A stretch of 9,135 bases of DNA from Candidatus Latescibacteria bacterium 4484_7 (GCA_002085285.1 NATK01000042.1:1-9135), one strand, 5' to 3'; positions 1-6,189 are shown, counted from the stretch's first letter. The notes: generated by a model not told the origin, from the sequence alone. Made by a program: numbers and translations.

Positions 1-270
1 GTCGAGAAGCTTTCGAGGCTCGAAATTTCGGACGAATCGAGGGACAAGCTGAAAAAGCAGCTTGCAGAGATCATAGAGTTCGTGAACAAGCTGAAGTCTA
101 TCGACGTCGAAGGTTTGAGCTCGAAATACTCGGTTACGATGGAGAAACAGTACCTCCGCCACGACGAACCCGATGAGACGTTCTCGAGGGATGATGTGCT
201 CGCCTCCGCTCCCGAAAGCAGTGACGGTTTCTTCAAAGTGCCGCCTGTGATCGAGGGTGAGGAGCTTTGA
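1..270 (+). CDS. gatC: Glutamyl/aspartyl-tRNA amidotransferase subunit C, 5' truncated
   Basis: GatC is the small subunit of the GatCAB amidotransferase. It wraps around GatA and GatB and stabilises the complex that converts Glu-tRNA(Gln) or Asp-tRNA(Asn) to the amide form. Frame 1 is open from the first base and reads VEKLSRLEISDES, then a helical stretch ending in EFVNKLKSIDVEGL. This is followed by LRHDEPDETFSRDDVLASAP and the C-terminal FFKVPPVIEG. These match the GatC pattern of an 'ARLEL'-type helix, a 'kLxxiDxxgv' segment, an 'lRxDe' motif, and a final 'yFkVPxVie'. About 89 residues are present against a usual length of about 95-100, so only a few N-terminal residues are missing, and the real start lies before the window. 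An internal ATG-like start would cut off the first helix and is unlikely. gatA follows after 120 bases. Confidence 0.93.
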   Translation, partial: VEKLSRLEISDESRDKLKKQLAEIIEFVNKLKSIDVEGLSSKYSVTMEKQYLRHDEPDETFSRDDVLASAPESSDGFFKVPPVIEGEEL

Positions 271-390
271 CGAACCACTGTGAGCCGATCGAACGTTTCG
301 GATGAAACGATTGGTCAAAGACCTTTGCCGTGCTATTTCGGACAAGAATGCATGTATTGGCGGGTAAAAGGATGCTGAGGAGTAGTTGAT

Positions 391-1854
391 TTGTTGCATG
401 ATGTAGGAAAATTGACGATAGCTGATATAAGGAGGCTTTACAGTGAAGAAAGGGTAAGACCAGCCGAGGTCCTCGAATCGTATCTCAATAGGATAGAAGA
501 GAAGGACCCGGCTATCGGAGCTTTTCTCCACATTTTCAAAGAAAAGGCCATTGAAGAGGCTGAGACGCTCGATATCGCACTTATGGAGTCGAAGCCTCTG
601 TTCGGGGTTCCCATCGCTTTGAAGGACAACATATGTACTAAGGGAAAACCGACGACGTGCGCATCGAGGATCCTCGAAGGGTACGTTCCGCCTTACGATG
701 CCACGGTCGTAGAGAGGCTCAAAGAAGCTGGAGCCGTGATCATAGGCAAAACAAACATGGACGAGTTCGCTATGGGTTCGTCCACGGAGAATTCTGCCTT
801 TCAATTGACACACAACCCATGGGATACCGATTACGCTCCTGGAGGTTCGAGCGGAGGTTCGGCGGCGGCGGTGGCAGCCGGAATGGTGCCAGTGGCGCTC
901 GGTTCCGATACGGGCGGCTCTATCAGGCAGCCTGCTTCGCTGTGCGGGGTGGTAGGGATGAAGGGGACATACGGGAGGGTCTCTCGCTACGGGCTCGTCG
1001 CATTTGCGAGCAGCTTCGATCAGATCGGCCCAATTGGAAAGAACGTGAGAGATACGGCATTTCTCATGGATGTTGTCTCGGGTCACGATCCGCACGATTC
1101 AACGAGCATTCAGGAGTCTCACAGCAGCCTCGTCGAGGCGCTCGAGGAGGAAATCGGCGATTTGACATTCTCGGTGCCCCGAGGGTTCAGGGATCTGGAC
1201 CTGAGCCCCTCCGTGAGGGAGGCGTTGGGCGAAACGGTCGAATATCTCAGGAATTCGGGCAGAGAAGTTAGAGAGGTGGAACTTCCCGATCTCGAGGCAG
1301 CCATGGCTTGCTACTATATACTCGCCGACGCCGAGGCATCGTCCAACCTCGCCAGATACGATGGCGTTCGATATGGTTACAGGCACAGGGCTGATTCACT
1401 GATAGAGATGTACGAGAAAACGAGGGGCGAAGGTTTCGGTGAAGAGGTGAAGCGCAGGATATTGACGGGTACCTATGTGCTTTCTTCGGGCTACTACGAC
1501 GAATACTATTCGAGAGCTCAAAAGGTAAGGGCGATGATCATAGAGGATTTCAGGAGGGTGTTCAGCGAAGTGGATGTCGTCATTACTCCGACATCCCCCA
1601 CTCCCGCATTCAAGCTCGGCGAGAAGGTAGACAATCCGATCGCGATGTACCTTTCCGATATATTCACTACTACAGCAAACATTGCAGGGATTCCCGCTAT
1701 CTCGATCCCTGCGCGGTTGTCTCCGGAGGGTCTCCCGATCGGGATTCAGGTCATGGCCGGCCTGAAGGAGGAGAGAAAGATGATTCGGGCTGCATACGCT
1801 CTCGAGAAGGAGTTCGATTTTCAGAGCAAGGTTTCAGGACCCGAGGTCGGGTGA
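391..1854 (+). CDS. gatA: Glutamyl/aspartyl-tRNA amidotransferase subunit A
   Basis: GatA is the amidase-signature subunit that hydrolyses glutamine and passes ammonia to GatB. The 487-residue length is normal for the family. The catalytic Ser-cisSer-Lys triad is visible: Lys78 in ALKDN, Ser153 in the glycine/serine loop APGGSSGGSAAA, and Ser177 in GSDTGGSIRQP. Their spacing is that of well-studied bacterial GatA. The start is TTG at 391. A stop at 376-378 closes the frame upstream, a GAGGAG Shine-Dalgarno lies at 377-382 (8-base spacing), and the nearby ATG triplets are out of frame. A TTG at 394 is possible but worse spaced. The 120-base gap after gatC holds a small hairpin (CGTTTC/GAAACG, 294-309, 4-base loop) but no convincing promoter, so co-transcription with gatC is likely but not certain. 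gatB follows after 18 bases. Confidence 0.97.
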   Translation: MLHDVGKLTIADIRRLYSEERVRPAEVLESYLNRIEEKDPAIGAFLHIFKEKAIEEAETLDIALMESKPLFGVPIALKDNICTKGKPTTCASRILEGYVPPYDATVVERLKEAGAVIIGKTNMDEFAMGSSTENSAFQLTHNPWDTDYAPGGSSGGSAAAVAAGMVPVALGSDTGGSIRQPASLCGVVGMKGTYGRVSRYGLVAFASSFDQIGPIGKNVRDTAFLMDVVSGHDPHDSTSIQESHSSLVEALEEEIGDLTFSVPRGFRDLDLSPSVREALGETVEYLRNSGREVREVELPDLEAAMACYYILADAEASSNLARYDGVRYGYRHRADSLIEMYEKTRGEGFGEEVKRRILTGTYVLSSGYYDEYYSRAQKVRAMIIEDFRRVFSEVDVVITPTSPTPAFKLGEKVDNPIAMYLSDIFTTTANIAGIPAISIPARLSPEGLPIGIQVMAGLKEERKMIRAAYALEKEFDFQSKVSGPEVG

Positions 1855-1872
1855 AAGGCAAAGGGTTTTTCG

Positions 1873-3318
1873 ATGAATGTGACCGAAGTCCAGGAATACG
1901 TTCCCGTCATAGGGCTTGAGGTGCATGCGCAGCTCCTTACGAAGACAAAGATCTTCTGCAGCTGTCCCTCGACCTATGGAGCCGAACCGAATACCCTCGT
2001 CTGTCCGGTTTGCCTCGGACTTCCAGGTGCTTTGCCCGTGCTGAATAGAGAGGCGGTCTCGATGGCGATCCTCATGGGCCTCGCTACGAACTGCACGATT
2101 GCAGAGGAGAGCGTTTTTGCAAGGAAGAACTACTTCTATCCTGATTGCCCTAAAAACTATCAGATCTCAATGTTCGACAAGCCGCTCTGCGCGGACGGCT
2201 TTATCGAATTCGAGCTGGACGGCGAGACGAAGCGGGTCCGTATCGAACGAATCCATCTCGAAGACGATGCCGGCAAGCTTATTCATGAAGAAGATGGCGG
2301 AAGCTTAGTTGATTTCAACCGTTGCGGAGTTCCTCTGATCGAGATCGTAAGCAGGCCCGACATGCATTCGGCAGAGGAGGCCGGAGCCTACCTCGTAATG
2401 CTTCGAAAGATACTGCGATATCTCGGCATCTGCAGCGGCAACATGGAAGAGGGATCGCTGAGGTGCGATGTCAATGTCTCAGTGATGCCCGCTGGGAGCA
2501 GCGAGTTCGGCACGAAGACGGAGATAAAAAATCTCAATTCATTCAAGGCCGTCGAGATGGGGATACGCTACGAGATCGAGCGTCAGATAGAGGTTCTGAA
2601 GAACGGGGGTAAGATCTCGCAGGTGACGAATCTCTGGGATTCTGGTGCAAAGAAGCTCGTAACGATGAGGAGCAAAGAGTATGCTCACGACTACCGCTAC
2701 TTCCCCGAGCCAGATCTTCTTCCGCTCGAGGTGGATGACGAGTGGATCGATGGAATAAGAACAAAGATGGTCGAGCTGCCACTCGAAAGGGAACGAAGAT
2801 TCAGGAAGGAGTATAACCTCTCCTCGTACGATGCATCGGTTCTTTGCTCCGAGAAGAAGATAGCAGACTATTACGAGGAGCTCGCATCGATAGCGGGCGA
2901 TCCAAAGCTCAGTGCGAACTGGATGATGCGCGAGGTCATGGAGGAGCTGAAGGAGCAAAGCGTCTCGATAGAGCAATTTTCCTTGCAGCCTGAGAGGTTG
3001 GCGGGATTGATTCGTCTCGTCAAGGAGAATGTAGTGAGCGGCTCTGCCGCGAGAGACGTATTCAAGGAAATGGTCAAATCGAATGAGAGCGCCGAAGAAG
3101 TGGTACGCAGGCTCGGTCTCGAGCAGATAAGCGGCGAGGGTGAGCTCGAGAAGATGATCGATGAGGTCATAGCCGAGAACCCCAGAGAGGTGGAGAGGTA
3201 CAGGGAAGGCAAGATTCAACTGCTCGGATTTTTTGTGGGTCAGGTGATGAAGAAGAGCAGGGGCAAGGCCAATCCAAAGCTCACCGGCGAAATTATTAAA
3301 AGAAAGCTAAGCGGCTGA
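1873..3318 (+). CDS. gatB: Aspartyl/glutamyl-tRNA amidotransferase subunit B
   Basis: GatB binds the misacylated tRNA, phosphorylates the Glu/Asp side chain with ATP and uses ammonia channelled from GatA to form the amide. The 481-residue product begins with the family signature PVIGLEVHAQL, followed by CPVCLGLPGALPVLN. The kinase-core signature NFNR-like segment (VDFNRCGVPLIEIVS) and the RCDVNVS and KTEIKNLNSF motifs follow. The C-terminal YqeY-like tail ends with FFVGQVMKKSRGKANPKL, as in other GatB proteins. Four cysteines (C29, C31, C44, C47; CxC-x12-CxxC) form a probable zinc site, which occurs in a subset of bacterial GatB proteins. The ATG at 1873 has a modest AAAGGG at 1860-1865, 7 bases upstream. 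The gene sits 18 bases after gatA, so translation is probably coupled at operon level. It converges on the anti-sigma gene, and no T-tailed terminator is visible between them. Confidence 0.97.
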   Translation: MNVTEVQEYVPVIGLEVHAQLLTKTKIFCSCPSTYGAEPNTLVCPVCLGLPGALPVLNREAVSMAILMGLATNCTIAEESVFARKNYFYPDCPKNYQISMFDKPLCADGFIEFELDGETKRVRIERIHLEDDAGKLIHEEDGGSLVDFNRCGVPLIEIVSRPDMHSAEEAGAYLVMLRKILRYLGICSGNMEEGSLRCDVNVSVMPAGSSEFGTKTEIKNLNSFKAVEMGIRYEIERQIEVLKNGGKISQVTNLWDSGAKKLVTMRSKEYAHDYRYFPEPDLLPLEVDDEWIDGIRTKMVELPLERERRFRKEYNLSSYDASVLCSEKKIADYYEELASIAGDPKLSANWMMREVMEELKEQSVSIEQFSLQPERLAGLIRLVKENVVSGSAARDVFKEMVKSNESAEEVVRRLGLEQISGEGELEKMIDEVIAENPREVERYREGKIQLLGFFVGQVMKKSRGKANPKLTGEIIKRKLSG

Positions 3319-3403
3319 GCGGACAGTCCGACAATCGGAATATCCGGACAGAACATTCGAAGAGAGACGGCGATCCGATGAACTCAGGCGTTCGTACTGG
3401 CCG

Positions 3404-3928
3404 TTAAAACCCATTGGTGTGCCTTTGAAAATTGAGCACGGCCCGGCTCCAGATGAACGAAAAGAAAATGATGAGTGATATGTTTACGGCCAGGAGAGTA
3501 CGCACTTTCCCGCCGAAGAGATCGATAATAGTTGCAGACGCTGCTTTTGCAAACGAGTCGGATATCAAGACGATTCGATCGGCGCAGCCCATTGAGAAGC
3601 GTGCGATGTCCGCATCTGAGAAAAATATGGCGACGAATCCGATGACCACTATTGATAAAGCTGCGAAGACAGGGGATTGAATCAACCTTTGCATTATCCC
3701 TTTTCTTTTTATTCCCAGTGCTCTATATACGTTGGATATTGTTTTCCCGTATGAAGGCAGCTCGGCCCTCAGGCTCTTGAGAGATCTTTCGACCTCGAGA
3801 TGGAGCATGTACGACTCTCTGCATTTTTTGCATTTTGATATGTGTTCTGCGATGAGTTTGCTCTCTTTGGCGGGCAATTCGCCTTCGACGAATTCGACCA
3901 TTTTCTTTTCTGCCTCTTCACATTTCAT
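3404..3928 (-). CDS. Membrane anti-sigma factor with N-terminal zinc-finger (zf-HC2-like) domain
   Basis: This is a probable anti-sigma factor that holds the upstream ECF sigma factor inactive at the membrane. The N-terminus has C3 and the H29-x3-C33-xx-C36 motif (EHISKCKKC), the pattern of ZAS/zf-HC2 anti-sigma domains. Two hydrophobic segments follow, at about residues 85-103 (SPVFAALSIVVIGFVAIFF) and 144-160. Between them lies a soluble stretch of about 40 residues, and a short basic tail ends the 174-residue protein. The ZAS domain should be cytoplasmic, with the 104-143 loop outside and both ends inside (inferred). The ATG at 3928 has GAAGGG about 9 bases upstream, inside the 17-base gap after the sigma gene. 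An ATG five bases earlier is out of frame. The gene order sigma then anti-sigma with tight spacing supports the role. Most ZAS anti-sigmas have one membrane segment, so the second is slightly unusual. Confidence 0.85.
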   Translation of the reverse strand: MKCEEAEKKMVEFVEGELPAKESKLIAEHISKCKKCRESYMLHLEVERSLKSLRAELPSYGKTISNVYRALGIKRKGIMQRLIQSPVFAALSIVVIGFVAIFFSDADIARFSMGCADRIVLISDSFAKAASATIIDLFGGKVRTLLAVNISLIIFFSFIWSRAVLNFQRHTNGF

Positions 3929-3945
3929 CGCATAATTCCCTTCTG

Positions 3946-4488
3946 CTACAAATTTTTTCTCAGAGACTCCTTCAACTCTTCTTTCCCTCTGTGGATATAC
4001 GTTTTTACTGTTCCAACAGGTAGATTCATGATCTCGGCAATCTCTTCGTACGAGAATTCTCCCATGAACTTGAGTTCCAGAGCAACCCTATATTCTTCCC
4101 TGAGTTTCTTCATGGACCTTTTGACGATGCCCGCCCTCTCCGCCGCTGACAACTCCTTTTCCGGATCGTTTCTTTCGATCGGTGGTTCGTCTTCGATATC
4201 GACGGTGGGATTTCTATTGGATTTCTTCGAAATATGGTTCAGCGCGTGGTTTCTCGCTATCGAATAGATCCAAGTCGATAGCCTCGATTCGCCTCGGAAA
4301 TGGACGATTCCCTTCAGTACCTTCAAGAACACCTCCTGCACAAGGTCTTCGATCTCGCTGCTCTGGCCTACAATCGCATGTACGATCGAGTAGACGAGGG
4401 GCTGGTAGTATTTGAAGAATCGATTGAATGCATCTTCATCCTGAAGTATCAGCGCTTCAATGAACTCTTTATCTTCAAGGTGATTCAA
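3946..4488 (-). CDS. ECF-family RNA polymerase sigma factor (sigma-70 family, RpoE-like)
   Basis: This alternative sigma factor directs RNA polymerase to a small regulon in response to a signal relayed by the anti-sigma factor encoded next to it. Numbering from TTG 4488 (180 residues), sigma region 2 spans about 20-87, with the -10 recognition core DLVQEVFLKVLKGIVHFRG and RLSTWIYSIARNHALN. An acidic linker (DIEDEPPIERNDPEKE) follows. Region 4 spans about 124-178, with the helix-turn-helix FSYEEIAEIMNLPVGTVKTYIHRG. Region 3 is absent, as expected for ECF factors. The frame is open further upstream to a TTG at 4626, giving 226 residues. I choose 4488 because AGGAG (4500-4496) sits 7 bases before it, the length then fits the family, and the extra 46 residues overlap the proposed promoters. 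The gene appears autoregulated through the promoter at 4510-4539. Confidence 0.92.
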   Translation of the reverse strand: MNHLEDKEFIEALILQDEDAFNRFFKYYQPLVYSIVHAIVGQSSEIEDLVQEVFLKVLKGIVHFRGESRLSTWIYSIARNHALNHISKKSNRNPTVDIEDEPPIERNDPEKELSAAERAGIVKRSMKKLREEYRVALELKFMGEFSYEEIAEIMNLPVGTVKTYIHRGKEELKESLRKNL

Positions 4489-4509
4489 TTCAACTCTCCT
4501 AAAATATTC

Positions 4510-4539
4510 GACAGTTCTCAGGGCTCTATGTTTCAAGAA
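4510..4539 (-). promoter_or_regulatory. Putative ECF-type promoter of the sigma/anti-sigma operon
   Basis: Read on the minus strand, TTCTTGAAAC (4539-4530) is followed by 16 bases and TGTC (4513-4510). This resembles ECF promoters of the TGAAAC-N16-CGTC kind. Transcription would start near 4503, just before the AGGAG of the TTG at 4488. The same 10-base and 4-base blocks with identical spacing occur in front of the divergent gene, which argues against chance. Autoregulation by the ECF factor is inferred. Confidence 0.65.
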
Positions 4540-4540
4540 A

Positions 4541-4546
4541 ATTATA
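4541..4546 (-). promoter_or_regulatory. Possible housekeeping -10 box (TATAAT) upstream of the sigma gene
   Basis: A perfect TATAAT lies on the minus strand at 4546-4541, which would start transcription near 4534 and give a leader of about 45 bases to TTG 4488. No good -35 box is seen at 17 bases (CCCGAA there), so this is only a candidate basal promoter. It would supply uninduced sigma and anti-sigma before autoregulation. If real, it also rules out the longer reading of the sigma gene, because it lies inside that extension. Confidence 0.3.
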
Positions 4547-4602
4547 GCGCGCCGTATTTCATTTTCGGGTTTGGATGATCCTTCCGAAGAAAAAAGTGGA
4601 AA

Positions 4603-4632
4603 TTCTTGAAACGAACGAGCATTCAAGCTGTC
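4603..4632 (+). promoter_or_regulatory. Putative ECF-type promoter of the divergent membrane-protein gene
   Basis: TTCTTGAAAC (4603-4612), a 16-base spacer and TGTC (4629-4632) repeat the arrangement found in front of the sigma operon. The predicted start near 4639 gives a leader of about 48 bases before the strong AAGGAGGT (4673-4680) of the gene at 4687. No comparable TTGACA/TATAAT pair is visible here, so this gene may depend mainly on the ECF factor (inferred). Confidence 0.65.
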
Positions 4633-4686
4633 ATATTAAATGAACGTTGCGATTCGTGTCACGCAATTCTTGAAGGAGGTAATGGA

Positions 4687-5067
4687 ATGTTCGATTTAAG
4701 TCCCGATCTAATTGCTCTCCTGATCCCGATTCTTGTTGTTATCGGAGTTTTTGGCACTGCAGTAGCATCGATTATAATAAAGGGAAAGGAACATGAGCTT
4801 GAGCACAAGGAGCGGATCATAGCGATGGAAAAGGGAATCCCAATCCCTGAACCGCCGAAGAAAGAACACAAGCCCCGCTACTATGCCGCCAGGGCATGGG
4901 GGTTCGTGATGACGTTCCTCGGTATCGCGCTCTTCATCGCGATCTCCGTTCAGGTCGGAGTAAAGTACGGCGTATGGGGGCTCCTGCCTCTCGCAATAGG
5001 AGTGGGCTTGTTGCTCTCTGCAGGCTATGAGAAAAAGGAGATGGAGAGGAAAGAGAGAGACGTATAG
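4687..5067 (+). CDS. Small integral membrane protein, DUF6249-like
   Basis: This is a 126-residue membrane protein of unknown function. TM1 spans about residues 8-31. A charged segment with HKERIIAMEKGIPIPEPP (about 40-57) follows, then TM2 (72-90), TM3 (94-113) and a very charged tail (EKKEMERKERDV). The 'hkeRiamxEKGxpxP' motif after the first membrane segment is what I associate with DUF6249 proteins, which I recall being found near ECF sigma/anti-sigma genes. That family assignment is from memory. The frame is open upstream to 4606, but ATG 4687 has a near-perfect AAGGAGGT 6 bases before it, so I take it as the start. It diverges from the sigma operon and carries a matching ECF-type promoter, so it is the best candidate in the window for a regulon member. 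It could take part in sensing membrane state or be an effector of the envelope response. Confidence 0.82.
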   Translation: MFDLSPDLIALLIPILVVIGVFGTAVASIIIKGKEHELEHKERIIAMEKGIPIPEPPKKEHKPRYYAARAWGFVMTFLGIALFIAISVQVGVKYGVWGLLPLAIGVGLLLSAGYEKKEMERKERDV

Positions 5068-5094
5068 GGTTTTTGCCGGGTTGCAAGCATTTTA

Positions 5095-5159
5095 GGGAAC
5101 AGAAGGCGCATCATGACTCCTAATAACAGGGGGGTCACCTTGTCTCTTCCTGTTCCCGG
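5095..5159 (+). repeat. REP-like imperfect palindromic element, copy 1
   Basis: The outer arms are GGGAACAGAAGG (5095-5106) and CTTCCTGTTCCC (5146-5157). An inner stem pairs TGACTCC (5114-5120) with GGGGTCA (5131-5137). Bases 5117-5159 match copy 2 (6128-6170) at 39 of 43 positions, and the last 24 are identical. The form resembles REP elements mobilised by RAYT-type tyrosine transposases, but no transposase gene is present here. It sits between the DUF6249-like gene and the promoter of the lamin-tail gene. Confidence 0.7.
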
Positions 5160-5178
5160 AAAGAAATCTCGAATCTTC

Positions 5179-5207
5179 TTGACATTACGGACGCCGGAGA
5201 ATAGCAT
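5179..5207 (+). promoter_or_regulatory. Putative sigma-70 promoter of the lamin-tail gene
   Basis: TTGACA (5179-5184, perfect -35), a 17-base spacer and TAGCAT (5202-5207, four of six matches to TATAAT) lie upstream of the gene at 5288. Transcription would start near 5214 and give a leader of about 74 bases. The promoter lies just downstream of REP-like copy 1. Confidence 0.45.
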
Positions 5208-5287
5208 GGATACTCGCATAAAGGCGGGTTCCGCGTCGGTTTCTTTCCTGTGGAATGGTTTCCGCGGGTGGATGAAGGGAGGAAGTG

Positions 5288-5929
5288 ATGAGAGGAAATT
5301 TGTTCCATTTTTTGTTCCCACTCATTGTTTCGATCGCGATTCTTTGCGTTTCTGTTCCTCTGCATTCGCAGGTGCTCCTAAACGAGCTGCTCGCCGATCC
5401 GGCGACAGACTGGAACGGGGATGGAGTGGTAAACTTCAGAGACGATGAATGGGTGGAAATAATCAATACAGGCAGCGAGACAGTGTCGCTCGACGGCCTT
5501 CTGATAACGGACGGCGAGCGGGACGGAACAGTCAGGTTTGCCTTTTCAGGCTCCATTTCGGCCGGAGGAGTGCTCGTCGTGTACGGAAGCGAAGCGAAGG
5601 CCTGGGAAGAGGCAAACGGCCTTCCCGTGTACGGCCTCAGCCTTAACAATGCAGGCGACACAGTTTCTCTGCTGAAGGTTTCGGGCTCCGATACCATCTT
5701 GGTCGATTCCATTTCCTTCGGCGACAAGTCGGCCGAAGACGATCGTGCAGTGGGGCGCAAGCAGAATGAACGCGAAATATGGGCACTCTTCGATGCGTAC
5801 AATCCTTGTACCTCCAACTGTGAGTTCGTCGCTACCGGGTGCATTCCTACTCCCGGCAGCGTAAATGAATGCGTTACGGCTACTGAGGAGAAGAGCTGGG
5901 GCGCAATCAAGTCGATATATGGAGATTGA
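5288..5929 (+). CDS. Secreted lamin-tail-domain (LTD) protein with EF-hand-like calcium loop
   Basis: This is an exported protein of unknown role. Residues 1-27 form a signal peptide: RGN, a long hydrophobic core, then VPLHS before QVLLNE. The lone Cys20 does not make a good lipobox. From about 29 to 170 the sequence follows the lamin-tail pattern: VLLNELLADP, DEWVEIINTGSETVSLDGLLITD, GGVLVVYG, LSLNNAGDTVSLL and VDSISFGD. This is an Ig-like beta fold often found in secreted bacterial proteins and next to nucleases. No nuclease motif is present. Inserted near residues 41-52 is DWNGDGVVNFRD, a perfect DxNxDGxxNxxD calcium-loop motif. The C-terminus has four cysteines (174, 178, 185, 195) that may form disulfides. 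GTG 5285 precedes ATG 5288. ATG is preferred because GGGAGG (5277-5282) is then 5 bases away. The 213-residue protein is short and apparently complete. Binding to the cell surface or to extracellular polymers is possible but unproven. Confidence 0.85.
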   Translation: MRGNLFHFLFPLIVSIAILCVSVPLHSQVLLNELLADPATDWNGDGVVNFRDDEWVEIINTGSETVSLDGLLITDGERDGTVRFAFSGSISAGGVLVVYGSEAKAWEEANGLPVYGLSLNNAGDTVSLLKVSGSDTILVDSISFGDKSAEDDRAVGRKQNEREIWALFDAYNPCTSNCEFVATGCIPTPGSVNECVTATEEKSWGAIKSIYGD

Positions 5930-5987
5930 CGAGTGATAATCGGATGCCGCATGTGACTGAGGCGTTCGTGATCGTCGAATAGTTTGA

Positions 5988-6028
5988 CTCGAGAACCCGC
6001 CGTTATGCCTGAACAATGGTTCTCCGAG
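5988..6028. repeat. Interrupted inverted repeat downstream of the lamin-tail gene
   Basis: CTCGAGAACC (5988-5997) is matched by GGTTCTCCGAG (6018-6028), ten pairs with one bulged base around a 20-base loop. There is no T-tract, so it is not a classical terminator. It could stabilise the 3' end of the mRNA or be chance. Confidence 0.35.
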
Positions 6029-6090
6029 AATCGCCGAATGGATGATCCGGTCTTTTCTCGATCTGGTCTTCGAAACCTTTTCCATATCGT

Positions 6091-6104
6091 TTCGTTTCAA
6101 CAAT
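6091..6104 (+). repeat. 14-bp direct repeat, left copy
   Basis: TTCGTTTCAACAAT is repeated perfectly at 6172-6185, and the two copies lie almost exactly at the edges of REP-like copy 2. It may be a duplicated target site. Confidence 0.75.
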
Positions 6105-6170
6105 GGAGAACGGAAGATACCTCATGCCCCCTGATAACATGGGGGGCACCTTGTCTCTTCCTGTTCCCGG
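6105..6170 (+). repeat. REP-like imperfect palindromic element, copy 2
   Basis: The left arm GGAGAACGGAAG (6105-6116) is partly complementary to CTTCCTGTTCCC (6157-6168). The inner stem TGCCCCC (6125-6131) pairs perfectly with GGGGGCA (6142-6148). The orientation is the same as copy 1, and 39 of 43 core bases are identical. In the inner stem the third pair is A-T in copy 1 and C-G here, and the fifth is T-G in copy 1 and C-G here. The stem therefore appears to be maintained by selection or by the mobilising mechanism. Confidence 0.7.
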
Positions 6171-6171
6171 C

Positions 6172-6185
6172 TTCGTTTCAACAAT
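6172..6185 (+). repeat. 14-bp direct repeat, right copy
   Basis: This is the perfect repeat of 6091-6104 (TTCGTTTCAACAAT), starting two bases after the end of REP-like copy 2. Confidence 0.75.
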
Positions 6186-6189
6186 TTAT

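Noticed and set aside
657..1271. 204-codon plus-strand frame inside gatA
   Set aside because: The product is Arg/Gly-rich, as expected of an alternative frame, and overlaps the catalytic core of gatA.
2539..3219. 226-codon open frame on the minus strand
   Set aside because: It lies wholly antisense to gatB, shows no family motif and has no credible ribosome-binding site. It is the shadow of codon bias in the real gene.
3319..3403. Possible bidirectional terminator between gatB and the anti-sigma gene
   Set aside because: Small pairings exist (CGGAC-a-GTCCG at 3320-3330, GTCCG/CGGAC at 3326-3349), but they are short, mutually exclusive and lack T-tracts on either strand.
5185..5952. 255-codon open frame on the minus strand
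   Set aside because: It is antisense to the lamin-tail gene, whose signal peptide, domain pattern and ribosome-binding site are convincing. The antisense product is Ser/Thr/Pro-rich and unrecognisable.
6091..6185. CRISPR-like repeat (GTTTCAA-containing)
   Set aside because: There are only two copies of 14 bases, and the sequence between them is the REP-like palindrome rather than a spacer.
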